Source of the DNA: JBOFBH01 sp051657715
Lineage (GTDB): Bacteria; Actinomycetota; Actinomycetes; Actinomycetales; Angustibacteraceae
DNA length: 64,000 nt
Direction: 5' to 3'
Assembly (NCBI GenBank): GCA_051657715.1
Contig: JBOFLF010000064.1
Location: 124,001 to 188,000 of the forward strand
The notes under the pieces were generated by a model. The model was not told the DNA's origin. It did not search any database and saw nothing but the letters and a program-made list of their open reading frames with translations. Each line of letters begins with the position of its first letter. The first letter of the stretch is position 1. Below, one piece after another: positions 26,081-33,763 of the stretch. Both the position numbers and the translations under genes were made by a program.

Positions 26081-26267
26081 GGACCCGGATGATCCGACGG
26101 CGGAGCCGGACGGTCCGGGAGCCGCCCCGCATCAGCCGCACCCGGTCCAGCTCCCATCGGCCGTACTCGGCGTGCTCGGCGAGCAGCAGTCGAGCCTGAG
26201 CGCGGGACACCGCCGGTGGCAGTCGCAGCACCCAGTACTCGAACTCCAGGCCGGTCGTGGTGTCCAT
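26067..26267 (-). CDS. DUF5703 family small protein
   Basis: 66 residues: MDTTTGLEFEYWVLRLPP then SRAQARLLLAEHAEYGRWELDRVRLM and a basic C-terminus TVRLRRRIIRVRR. The EHAEYGRWEL and WLRRKIIRVR-like motifs are characteristic of a short actinobacterial family known as DUF5703, which sits next to the M20 peptidase in mycobacteria and streptomycetes. Function is unknown. The start was chosen because homologues begin at this point; an in-frame extension upstream has shadow-like composition. Confidence 0.8.
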   Translation of the reverse strand: MDTTTGLEFEYWVLRLPPAVSRAQARLLLAEHAEYGRWELDRVRLMRGGSRTVRLRRRIIRVRRTA

Positions 26268-26444
26268 CGACACCCATGATGCCCGCTGACCATGTCGGCC
26301 GTCCTGAGCAGTCCTGATCCGGCCACGAGACCTGGTCGGGCGAACTGGCCTCGAGACCCAGCCAGCAGATCGAGGCATCACGCTCGCAGATCGTCGTCCT
26401 TCCTCGCTGGCCGGTGCGTTCGCGGACCAGATACCGTTCAGCAC

Positions 26445-26891
26445 ATGACGTCGAGCGATCCACGGGCCGCGCTCACCACCTTGGTCGCCGCGTTCGAGCG
26501 CCATCTGGAGGCGGCTGCCGCCCGCAGGGGCGAGAACGATCCGGTCGTGCTGAGTGCCTACCGCGACCTGTCCGAAGCCTTCGAGGATTACGACGACGCC
26601 CTGCTCGAGGCATTCGACGAGGTCACCCCCTTCGAGATCTTCCGTGACGACGACACCGACGACGACACCGATGAGGACGGTGCGGCGGCTTCTGCCGCCG
26701 ACGCCGAATCCGCCGACGCCGATGGTGCTGACGCTGACGACGATGAGACCGACGACGATGACGCTGACGACGATGAGACCGACGCTGGCACCGTCGACGA
26801 TGACGACGAGCCCGACGACCGGCGAAGCACCGGGAGCTACACCGGTCTTGACGACGAGGACTACGACGAGTTCGACCCAGCCCGCGACTGA
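26445..26891 (+). CDS. Acidic hypothetical protein with Asp-rich tail
   Basis: 148 residues. The first ~65 form a helical module (DPRAALTTLVAAFERHLEAAA, DPVVLSAYRDLSEAFEDYDDALLEAFDEVTPFEIF). The next ~65 are almost entirely Asp, Glu, Ala and Thr in short repeats (DDDETDDDDADDDETD), ending in a conserved-looking YTGLDDEDYDEFDP motif. The head and tail match a small actinobacterial family that databases often label as primosomal protein without evidence I know of. The 3' end overlaps the convergent aldo/keto reductase gene by 31 bp. Function is unknown. Confidence 0.7.
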   Translation: MTSSDPRAALTTLVAAFERHLEAAAARRGENDPVVLSAYRDLSEAFEDYDDALLEAFDEVTPFEIFRDDDTDDDTDEDGAAASAADAESADADGADADDDETDDDDADDDETDAGTVDDDDEPDDRRSTGSYTGLDDEDYDEFDPARD

Positions 26892-27835
26892 GCGGACACC
26901 TCGTCCAACGCGTCCTGGATCTGCTCAGGCAGCTGAAGCTGCTCGCTGCCCAGCACTCCGCGCAGCTGAGCCGCCGTCCGGGCACCCACCACCGGTGCTG
27001 TCACCCCCGGTCGGTCACGTACCCAGGCGAGCGCGATGTGCGCTGCCGGGCTGCCCAGACCGTCCGCCGCGGTGACCACCGCCTCCACCACCGCGCGGGA
27101 CGCGTCGTCGAGGTACTGCCCGACGAAGGCTCCCAAGTGCGGGGACGCCGCCCGGGAGTCAGCCGGCATCCCGTTGCGGTACTTGCCCGTCAGCACCCCG
27201 CGGCCGAGCGGGGACCAGGCCAGCACCCCCAGGCCGAGCGCTGTGGCGGCGGGCAGCACCTCGGTCTCCGCTCGTCGGCAGACCAGCGAGTACTCCACCT
27301 GATGCGCGACCAGGACACCGCTGCCGGACCCCGACGCGCGCTGCAGCGTCGCAGCGTGTGCGCTCTGCCACCCGTGGTAGTTCGAGATGCCGACATAGCG
27401 CGCGCGCCCGCTGCGGGCCGCCGCGTCCAGCGCGGACAGCGTCTCCTCCACCGGGACGGCGTCGCTCCAGGCGTGCGCCAGCCACAGGTCCACGTACTCG
27501 GTGCCGAGCCGGTCGAGCGAGGCGTCCAGGGCGGCGAGCAGCGCCCGGCGGGAGGTGTCGACGACCTGGCGCTCGCCCCGCCGGCTGATCCCGGCCTTGG
27601 TGCACAGGACGATGTCGTCCCGTCGCGCGACATCGCGCAGCAGACGGCCGACAAGGGCCTCCGCGGCGCCGTCCCCGTAGCCGGCCGCAGTGTCCAGGAA
27701 GGTGCCGCCCGCGTCCAGGAACGCGGTCAGCTGGTCCGCGGACTCCTGCTCGTCGGTGTCGTGGCCCCAGGTCATCGTGCCAAGCGCGAGCCGTGACACC
27801 CGCAGGCCGGACGTGCCGAGATACCGCTGCTGCAT
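26861..27835 (-). CDS. Aldo/keto reductase
   Basis: 324 residues, TIM-barrel AKR fold. MQQRYLGTSGLRVSRLALGTMTWG opens the barrel, followed by the catalytic Asp and Tyr in FLDTAAGYGDGAAE, Lys in DIVLCTKAG, His in VDLWLAHAWSDAVP and the NADPH-binding C-terminal VVGARTAAQLRG. It should reduce a carbonyl with NADPH; the substrate is unknown. The ATG at 27835 is at the expected family start. The last codons overlap the Asp-rich protein gene on the other strand. Confidence 0.9.
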   Translation of the reverse strand: MQQRYLGTSGLRVSRLALGTMTWGHDTDEQESADQLTAFLDAGGTFLDTAAGYGDGAAEALVGRLLRDVARRDDIVLCTKAGISRRGERQVVDTSRRALLAALDASLDRLGTEYVDLWLAHAWSDAVPVEETLSALDAAARSGRARYVGISNYHGWQSAHAATLQRASGSGSGVLVAHQVEYSLVCRRAETEVLPAATALGLGVLAWSPLGRGVLTGKYRNGMPADSRAASPHLGAFVGQYLDDASRAVVEAVVTAADGLGSPAAHIALAWVRDRPGVTAPVVGARTAAQLRGVLGSEQLQLPEQIQDALDEVSAQSRAGSNSS

Positions 27836-27976
27836 GGCCGCCACCGTAACCCGACCAGAAAGACAGGCGAGAACCAGCGAGGACCTCACCCCGAAGCTGC
27901 AATGGCGCCGACGTCGAGGCCGCCACGGGCCGGGCGTCGGCCAACACGCTCGCAGCGGCCGTTACAGTCGCGGTCC

Positions 27977-29230
27977 ATGAGCCAGTCGCAGCACCCGGCA
28001 ACGGGTTCGTTCGGTGGCCGGCCGCCGGTGCCGGGCACGCTGCGACTGGGGCTCAACCTCGGCTACTGGGGAGCCGGCGGCCGGGGGAGCAGCGAGACCG
28101 CGGACAACCTCGTGCTGGCGCGGGAGGCGGACCGTCTCGGGTACGCGGTGGTCTGGGCGGCCGAGGCGTACGGGTCGGACGCGGTCAGCGTGCTCGCCTG
28201 GGTCGCCGCGCACACCCAGCGGATCGACGTCGGCAGTGCGGTGCTGCAGATCCCGGCCCGCACCCCGGCGATGACCGCGATGACCGCGGCGACGCTGGAC
28301 ACGTTGAGCGGCGGACGGTTCCGGCTCGGGCTCGGGGTCTCCGGTCCGCAGGTGTCCGAGGGCTGGCACGGCGTCCGGTTCGACCGGCCGCTGGGCCGCA
28401 CCCGCGAGTACGTGGACGTCGTGCGCCTGGCCTTGCGCCGCGAGCCGGTCCGTTATGACGGGGAGCACCTCACGCTGCCGCTGCCGGATGGCCCCGGGAA
28501 GGCGATCCGGCTGACTGTGCACCCGGCCCGCGAGCAGATCCCGGTGTACCTGGCCGCGGTGGGGCCGCGGAACCTGGAGCAGACCGGACGGATCGCGGAC
28601 GGCTGGTTGGGCATCTTCTTCAGTCCGGAGCACGCGGGCGTGTCGCTGACCCCCGTGCGGGCCGGACGCTACGCCGCCGTTCAGGAGGCGGCGAGTGTTC
28701 AGGAGCCTGGGGGTGGCCAGGAGCCCGCGAACAGCCAGGAGCCCGCGAACAGCCAAGAGCCCGCGAACAGCCAAGAGCCCGCGGGGGAGCGGATCGACCC
28801 GATGGCGGGATTCGACGTCGTCGCGAACGTTCCGGTCGTGCTGGCTGACGACGTCCAGGCGGCGGCCGACCAGCTGCGGCCGTACACCGCGCTGTACCTG
28901 GGCGGGATGGGTAGTCGGGAGCGCAACTTCTACAACCAGCTCGCGATCCGGATGGGCTACGACGACGCCGCGCGCCAGGTGCAGGACGCGTATCTGGCCG
29001 GTCAGCACCGGGACGCGGCAGCCGCCGTCCCGCATGCCTTCATCGACGCCACCAGCATCATCGGGCCGGTGGCCCGCGCGCGCGACCGGCTGGCCGCCTA
29101 CGCCGACGCCGGTGTCACCACCCTGTCGATCTCGTTGCCGGCCTTCCCGCACGGACCAACCCTGGAGGAACGGGTGAACACCCTGCGCACCATGGCGGAG
29201 CTGCTCGACCAGTCCGGCCGGGGAACCTGA
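27977..29230 (+). CDS. LLM class F420-dependent oxidoreductase
   Basis: 417 residues of a luciferase-like TIM barrel: LRLGLNLGYWGAGG, AREADRLGYAVVWAAEAYGSDAVSVLAWVAA, DVGSAVLQIPARTPAMTAMTAATLDTLSGGRFRLGLGVSGPQV and PVYLAAVGPRNLEQTGRIADGWL. The last two are F420-binding signatures of this actinobacterial subfamily. Around residue 248 a QEPANS hexapeptide is repeated more than three times in an insertion loop that homologues lack or vary. It should catalyse hydride transfer with F420. It ends 2 bp before uppP, implying an operon. Confidence 0.9.
   Translation: MSQSQHPATGSFGGRPPVPGTLRLGLNLGYWGAGGRGSSETADNLVLAREADRLGYAVVWAAEAYGSDAVSVLAWVAAHTQRIDVGSAVLQIPARTPAMTAMTAATLDTLSGGRFRLGLGVSGPQVSEGWHGVRFDRPLGRTREYVDVVRLALRREPVRYDGEHLTLPLPDGPGKAIRLTVHPAREQIPVYLAAVGPRNLEQTGRIADGWLGIFFSPEHAGVSLTPVRAGRYAAVQEAASVQEPGGGQEPANSQEPANSQEPANSQEPAGERIDPMAGFDVVANVPVVLADDVQAAADQLRPYTALYLGGMGSRERNFYNQLAIRMGYDDAARQVQDAYLAGQHRDAAAAVPHAFIDATSIIGPVARARDRLAAYADAGVTTLSISLPAFPHGPTLEERVNTLRTMAELLDQSGRGT
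28718..28783 (+). repeat. In-frame 18-bp tandem repeat encoding QEPANS
   Basis: Units at 28718, 28736 and 28754 plus a 12-bp partial copy. The codons are almost identical between units (one A/G variant), so this is a recent in-frame expansion within the LLM oxidoreductase gene, in a loop between two barrel elements. Confidence 0.93.
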
Positions 29231-29232
29231 CG

Positions 29233-30069
29233 GTGAGCGATCTGAGCTACCCGGACGCGGTGCTGCTCGGCGTCGTCGAGGGCCTCACCGAGTTCCTGCC
29301 GGTGTCCAGCACCGGGCACCTGACGATCACCGAGGGTCTGCTCGGCCTGGACGTCGACTCGGCCGCGATCACCGGTTTCACCGCGACCATCCAGGTCGGT
29401 GCGATCTTCGCCACCCTGCTCTACTTCGGACGGGACATCACCCGGCTGGCCAGGGCGTGGGTGCGCGGCCTGCGCTCACACCGGGCACGACGCGACCCGG
29501 ACTACCGGCTCGCCTGGTACGTCATCTTCGGTTCGATGCCATTGGGCATCGTGGGGTTCCTACTCCGGAACGTCATCACTGGACCGTTGCGCAGCCTCTG
29601 GGTGGTGGCCGGGGCGCTGATCGCGTGGAGCGGGGTGATGTGGCTGGGGGAGCGACTGGGCCGCCAGGAACGGGACGAGGACCAGCTGTCCGCGAGCGAC
29701 GTCCTGATCATCGGCCTGGTGCAGTGCTGCTCGCTGGTGCCAGGGGTGTCACGCTCCGGTGCGACCATCTCCGCCGGTCTGCTGCGCGGCCTGGACCGGG
29801 TGACCGCGACCCGGTTGTCGTTCTTCCTGGCGATCCCCGCGCTCACCGCCGCCGGGCTGTTCGAGCTGCGCAGCGTGGACACCGACGTCGTCGGCATCGG
29901 CCCATTGCTCATGGGCACCGCGGTGTCGTTCCTGGTCGCGCTGGCATCCATCGCCTGGCTGCTGCGATTCGTGGCGCGCCATCCGATCACCGTGTTCATC
30001 TGGTACCGGGTGGCCCTCGGGATCGCGGTCGCGATCCTGCTGTCTACCGGCATCCTCAATGCCACGTGA
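29233..30069 (+). CDS. uppP: Undecaprenyl-diphosphatase (BacA family)
   Basis: 278 residues with about eight hydrophobic segments. Catalytic motifs are EGLTEFLPVSSTGHLTI in the first re-entrant region and LVPGVSRSGATISAGLLRGL in the second. It dephosphorylates undecaprenyl pyrophosphate to recycle the lipid carrier for peptidoglycan and confers bacitracin tolerance when abundant. The start GTG is 2 bp after the LLM gene stop. Downstream, two copies of a 17-bp sequence (30075-30108) follow the stop. Confidence 0.95.
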   Translation: MSDLSYPDAVLLGVVEGLTEFLPVSSTGHLTITEGLLGLDVDSAAITGFTATIQVGAIFATLLYFGRDITRLARAWVRGLRSHRARRDPDYRLAWYVIFGSMPLGIVGFLLRNVITGPLRSLWVVAGALIAWSGVMWLGERLGRQERDEDQLSASDVLIIGLVQCCSLVPGVSRSGATISAGLLRGLDRVTATRLSFFLAIPALTAAGLFELRSVDTDVVGIGPLLMGTAVSFLVALASIAWLLRFVARHPITVFIWYRVALGIAVAILLSTGILNAT

Positions 30070-30074
30070 GCGTC

Positions 30075-30108
30075 GTGATCCAACCGCTGCGGTGATCCAT
30101 CCGCTGAG
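30075..30108. repeat. Two 17-bp tandem copies after the uppP stop
   Basis: GTGATCCAACCGCTGCG and GTGATCCATCCGCTGAG follow each other with a third partial start (GTGATC). They lie in the gap between uppP and the convergent corA gene. Confidence 0.7.
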
Positions 30109-30167
30109 GTGATCTGCCCCCTGGCCGAGTGGCGTGGGAGCGGATCGGCCACGTTCAAGCGGGCCGG

Positions 30168-31328
30168 CTAGAGCCAGCCGGCTCGCTTGAACGCCCGGTA
30201 CAGGCCGGCGCAGGCGGACAGCATCAGCAGCAGGGCCAGCGGATACCCCAGCCGCCAGCGCAACTCCGGCATGTGCTCGAAGTTCATCCCGTAGATCCCG
30301 GCGATCATCGTCGGGACGGCGGCGATCGCCACCCACGCGGAGATCCGCCGCATGTCGTCGTTCTGCTGCACCGAGACCCGGGTCAGGTGCGCCGAGAGGA
30401 TGTCCGACAGCAGCCGGTCGTAGGTCTCGATGTGGTCGGTGACCTGCATGAGGTGGTCGTACACGTCGCGGAAGAACACCCGGGACTGCGTGGGCACGAA
30501 CGGGACGTCCCCGTGGGCCAGCCGCCGAGCATCGTCCACCAGCGGCACCACGGCACGGCGCATCTCCAGCACCTCCCGCTTGAGCAGGTAGATCTGCCGG
30601 GCGTCTCGCGCCTCCCGCCGCCGACCGCTGATCCCCACCTCGGACGAGCGGCCCGCCGCAGCCAGCTCAGGTAGGGTTCCGGGCTCCGGCTTACGGTGGG
30701 CTGCGTTGCCCTGACCTGCCTGGTCCGGCGAGGCGTCCTCGGTCTGCGCGGTGGCTGCCACGGTGCCGGCGAACACGCTCTCCTCCACCCGTTCCAGCTC
30801 GCTGCCCAGCGCGGCGTCGATCTCGGTGTAGGCGTCCACCACGGCGTCCATCACCGCGTAGAGAACCCCGGCCGGGCCGTGGGCCAGGTGCGTCATCTCG
30901 GCCGCGGGGTGCGGTTCGGAGTGCGCCTGCGGGGACGCCACCCGGCCGCGGATGTCGTCCAGGTCGCCGGCCTCGCCGCGTTGCACGGTCAGCGCGAACC
31001 GCTCGCCGATGAACACCATCAGCTCGCCGGTCTCCACCTGGGACGTCGCCGGCTCGTAGCGCAGCGGTCGCAACACCACGAACAGCGATCCGTCGTAGAC
31101 CTCCAGCTTCGGCCGCTGGCCCCCGGTGACGGCGTCCTCGACGGCCAGCTTGTGCAACCCCAGCTCGCGCTGAACCAGCCGCAGCTCCCCGTCGGTCGGA
31201 TCCGTCAACCCGATCCACAAAAAACCGTCCGACAGCTGGGAGAGCTGGGCGAACTCAGCGGCGAGGTCGGTGCACGGTATGCGGCGGCCGTCCCGGTACA
31301 CCGCCTGGTCGACAATCACCCGCCCCAT
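30168..31328 (-). CDS. corA: CorA-type magnesium/cobalt transporter
   Basis: 386 residues. A cytoplasmic funnel domain ends in two membrane helices. The first contains the selectivity motif AGIYGMNFEHMPEL (Gly-Met-Asn), the second is GYPLALLLMLSACAGLYRAF, and a basic tail KRAGWL follows. A low-complexity insertion of about 40 residues (QTEDASPDQAGQGN and following) interrupts the long stalk helices and is unusual. It is a homopentameric Mg2+ channel of the cytoplasmic membrane. The ATG at 31328 gives the expected start MGRVIVDQAVY. It diverges from the phosphatase gene cluster. Confidence 0.9.
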   Translation of the reverse strand: MGRVIVDQAVYRDGRRIPCTDLAAEFAQLSQLSDGFLWIGLTDPTDGELRLVQRELGLHKLAVEDAVTGGQRPKLEVYDGSLFVVLRPLRYEPATSQVETGELMVFIGERFALTVQRGEAGDLDDIRGRVASPQAHSEPHPAAEMTHLAHGPAGVLYAVMDAVVDAYTEIDAALGSELERVEESVFAGTVAATAQTEDASPDQAGQGNAAHRKPEPGTLPELAAAGRSSEVGISGRRREARDARQIYLLKREVLEMRRAVVPLVDDARRLAHGDVPFVPTQSRVFFRDVYDHLMQVTDHIETYDRLLSDILSAHLTRVSVQQNDDMRRISAWVAIAAVPTMIAGIYGMNFEHMPELRWRLGYPLALLLMLSACAGLYRAFKRAGWL

Positions 31329-31407
31329 GGTGCCCGAGCTGGTGGTCACACCCACGGCGGCCGGTCCTCCGGACCGGCATACGCTTGTCCGGAGGGAGGG
31401 AGGCCAG

Positions 31408-32199
31408 GTGCCCACGCTGCTGCTGGTCCGACACGGCCGGACGGCCGCCAACGCAACCGGTGTGCTGGCCGGGTGGACCCCGGGTGTGTCGCTGGACGAC
31501 GAGGGTCGCGGCCAGGCCGACGAGCTCGCCGAGCGCCTGGCACCCGTCCCGCTGGCGGCGGTGGTGACCAGTCCGCTGGACCGGTGCCAGCAGACCGCGG
31601 CGGCCATCATCGCCTACCCCGGGCCAGACGGCACCCGGCCGGTGGCGCAGGTCGAGGACCGGCTGGGCGAGTGCCGCTACGGCGACTGGACCGGTCAGGA
31701 CTTGCGGACGCTCGCCCAGGACCCGTTGTGGAAGGTCGTGCAGCAGCACCCGAGCGCCGTGGTGTTCCCCGGGCCGGACGGTGAGTCGTTGCGCGCCGTC
31801 CAGCACCGCGCCGTCGACGCGGTCCGGGACCTGGACGCTCGGATCGCCGCCGAGCACGGTGAGCACGCGGTGTGGGTCGCGGTCTCGCACGGGGACGTGA
31901 TCAAGGCGGTGCTGGCGGACGCCCTCGGCATGCACCTGGACGAGTTCCAGCGGATCGTGGTGTCGCCGTGCTCGGTGTCGGTGGTCCGGTACACCGCGAC
32001 CCGCCCGTTCGTCCTGCGCGCCAACGACACCGGGGGAGACCTCACCGGCCTGCGACCGCCCGACCCGACCCCGACCGGCAACAGCGACCCCGACGCCGCC
32101 CCCGGTGGTACGTCCGACGCGGCGTCATCCGAGGGCGCCGGCGCGCGAGCGGCCGACGGGGTCCCGACCGGCGACGCGGTGGTCGGCGGCGGGGCTTGA
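31408..32199 (+). CDS. Histidine phosphatase, MSMEG_4193-type
   Basis: 263 residues. The phosphoglycerate-mutase-like core has LLLVRHGRTAANATGVLAGW (catalytic His in RHG), VVTSPLDRCQQTA, a GECRYGDWTGQDL acid motif and the second His in VSHGDVIKAVL. The sequence matches the actinobacterial probable phosphomutase family (MSMEG_4193) conserved next to DUF3090 and SCO1664 genes. The GTG at 31408 has a strong GGAGG-rich leader. The C-terminal ~60 residues are Pro/Asp/Gly-rich and likely disordered. The substrate is unknown; the cluster context next to mshC is conserved in many actinobacteria. Confidence 0.9.
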   Translation: MPTLLLVRHGRTAANATGVLAGWTPGVSLDDEGRGQADELAERLAPVPLAAVVTSPLDRCQQTAAAIIAYPGPDGTRPVAQVEDRLGECRYGDWTGQDLRTLAQDPLWKVVQQHPSAVVFPGPDGESLRAVQHRAVDAVRDLDARIAAEHGEHAVWVAVSHGDVIKAVLADALGMHLDEFQRIVVSPCSVSVVRYTATRPFVLRANDTGGDLTGLRPPDPTPTGNSDPDAAPGGTSDAASSEGAGARAADGVPTGDAVVGGGA

Positions 32200-32254
32200 T
32201 CCAGACGACACCCTGGGCGCGGCGTCCGGGTTGACGGCGTCGTAGGGTCGGATC

Positions 32255-32803
32255 ATGCCTGTCTTCGAGTACGACCTCCCGGAACGGTTCGTGGCCGGAA
32301 CGGTCGGCGAACCCGGTGAGCGCACGTTCTTCCTGCAGGCGAGCGCTGGTGCCCGGGTGACCAGCGTGGCGTTGGAGAAGCAACAAGTCGTGGTTTTGGC
32401 CGAGCGGGTGGACGAGCTGCTGGACGAGGTGGTGCGGCGCAGCGGCGGGCAAGCACGGGTACCGGCGATGGCCCCGTCCGCGACCGCCGACAACGACCCG
32501 CTGGCCACGCCGGTGGAGGAGGACTTCCGGGTCGGCACCATGAGTTTGGCGTGGGACGAGGACGCCGAGACGATCGTGATCGAGTGCCTGGAGGTCGGGC
32601 AGGAGGCCAGCGACGACGGCGACCTCACCCCGGGGCCGGGCGGGTCCTTGCTGCGCGTGCGGCTGACCGGTGCCGCGGCCCGGGACTTCGTCAGACGGGC
32701 CGAGGCCGTGATCTCGGCCGGACGCCCGCCGTGCCCGTTCTGCGGCAACCCGCTGGACCCCGGCGGGCACATCTGCCCGCGGGCCAACGGCCATCGTCGG
32801 TGA
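32255..32803 (+). CDS. DUF3090 family protein
   Basis: 182 residues: PVFEYDLPERFVAGTVGEPGERTFFLQA, a pattern of DUF3090. VALEKQQVVVLAERVDELLDEV follows, and the C-terminus has a zinc-ribbon-like PPCPFCGNPLDPGGHICPRANGHRR. The family is actinobacterial and nearly always sits between the MSMEG_4193 phosphatase and the SCO1664 protein, as here. No activity is known to me. The Cys-x2-Cys and later His/Cys pair probably bind zinc. Confidence 0.92.
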   Translation: MPVFEYDLPERFVAGTVGEPGERTFFLQASAGARVTSVALEKQQVVVLAERVDELLDEVVRRSGGQARVPAMAPSATADNDPLATPVEEDFRVGTMSLAWDEDAETIVIECLEVGQEASDDGDLTPGPGGSLLRVRLTGAAARDFVRRAEAVISAGRPPCPFCGNPLDPGGHICPRANGHRR

Positions 32804-32810
32804 GCGGCCG

Positions 32811-33713
32811 GTGAGCGGGGCGCCCGACAGCCCGCCGCCGGACGACCTGGACCAGGAAGCCGTGGCGGCACCGGCCAGCGAACCGCAGCCTCCCGAGCAC
32901 CGGCGAGCCGAGCGGTTCTCCGAGGGCGACATGCTGCACCTGCTCCGGCACGGTGAGCTCTCGGTCTCCGGGCGGATGGTCTCGGCGTCGAACGCGACCC
33001 TGTTCGGCACCGTCCGGGACGCCAGCACCACCGCGCCGTGCATCTACAAACCGGTCAGCGGGGAACGTCCGTTGTGGGACTTCCCCCGCCACACCCTCGG
33101 CCGCCGCGAGGTCGCCGCCTACCAGGTGTCCCACGCGACCGGGTGGGACGTCGTCCCGCCGACCGTCTGGCGGGACGGCCCGTTCGGGGTCGGCAGCGTC
33201 CAGTGGTGGATCGAGGCGGACCACACGGCCCCCGCCCTGGTGGACGTGGTGTCCGTCGACCAGGTGCCAGCTGGCTGGTTGCCGGTTCTGCACGCCCGAG
33301 ACAGCACCGGGGACGAGGTTGTCCTGGTGCACGCGGACGACGCCCGGCTGGCGCGGATGGCGGTGTTCGACGCCATGGTGGACAACGCGGACCGCAAGGC
33401 CGGCCACGTCCTGCTGGCCGGCGACGGCCATCTGTGGGGGGTAGACCACGGGCTCAGCTTCAACGTCGTCGACAAGCTGCGCACCGTGCTGTGGGGGTGG
33501 CACGGTCGCCCACTCCCACCGGACTGCCTGGAGGTGGTGGCAGCGTTGATCGAGGACTTGAAACCTGCCGGCCCCTTAGCGAGCTCCCTCGCCGAGAGCC
33601 TGACCGAGGAGGAGGTCGCCCGCACCCGGGAGCGGGCGCAGCGGCTGGCCGGGTCCGGGAGCTTCCCCGGACCGGACCCGTCCGGGCCGGTGATCCCGTG
33701 GCCGCCGTTCTGA
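32811..33713 (+). CDS. SCO1664 family protein (kinase-like fold)
   Basis: 300 residues. After a disordered Pro/Glu-rich head, FSEGDMLHLLRHGELSVSGRMVSASNATLFGTV and CIYKPVSGERPLWDFP resemble a phosphatidylinositol 3/4-kinase-like nucleotide lobe with the Lys. MAVFDAMVDNADRKAGHVLLAGDGHLWGVDHGLSFN carries the catalytic-loop and metal-site Asp/Asn residues (DNADRK, VDHGLSF). The protein class is annotated SCO1664 in Streptomyces. The GTG start is 8 bp after the DUF3090 stop. It may phosphorylate an unknown small molecule or protein in the same pathway. Confidence 0.9.
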   Translation: MSGAPDSPPPDDLDQEAVAAPASEPQPPEHRRAERFSEGDMLHLLRHGELSVSGRMVSASNATLFGTVRDASTTAPCIYKPVSGERPLWDFPRHTLGRREVAAYQVSHATGWDVVPPTVWRDGPFGVGSVQWWIEADHTAPALVDVVSVDQVPAGWLPVLHARDSTGDEVVLVHADDARLARMAVFDAMVDNADRKAGHVLLAGDGHLWGVDHGLSFNVVDKLRTVLWGWHGRPLPPDCLEVVAALIEDLKPAGPLASSLAESLTEEEVARTRERAQRLAGSGSFPGPDPSGPVIPWPPF

Positions 33714-33763
33714 TGAACGGTCGGCTCGAACAGTCGGCTACGTGCCGTGGCTAGGCTTCGGCG

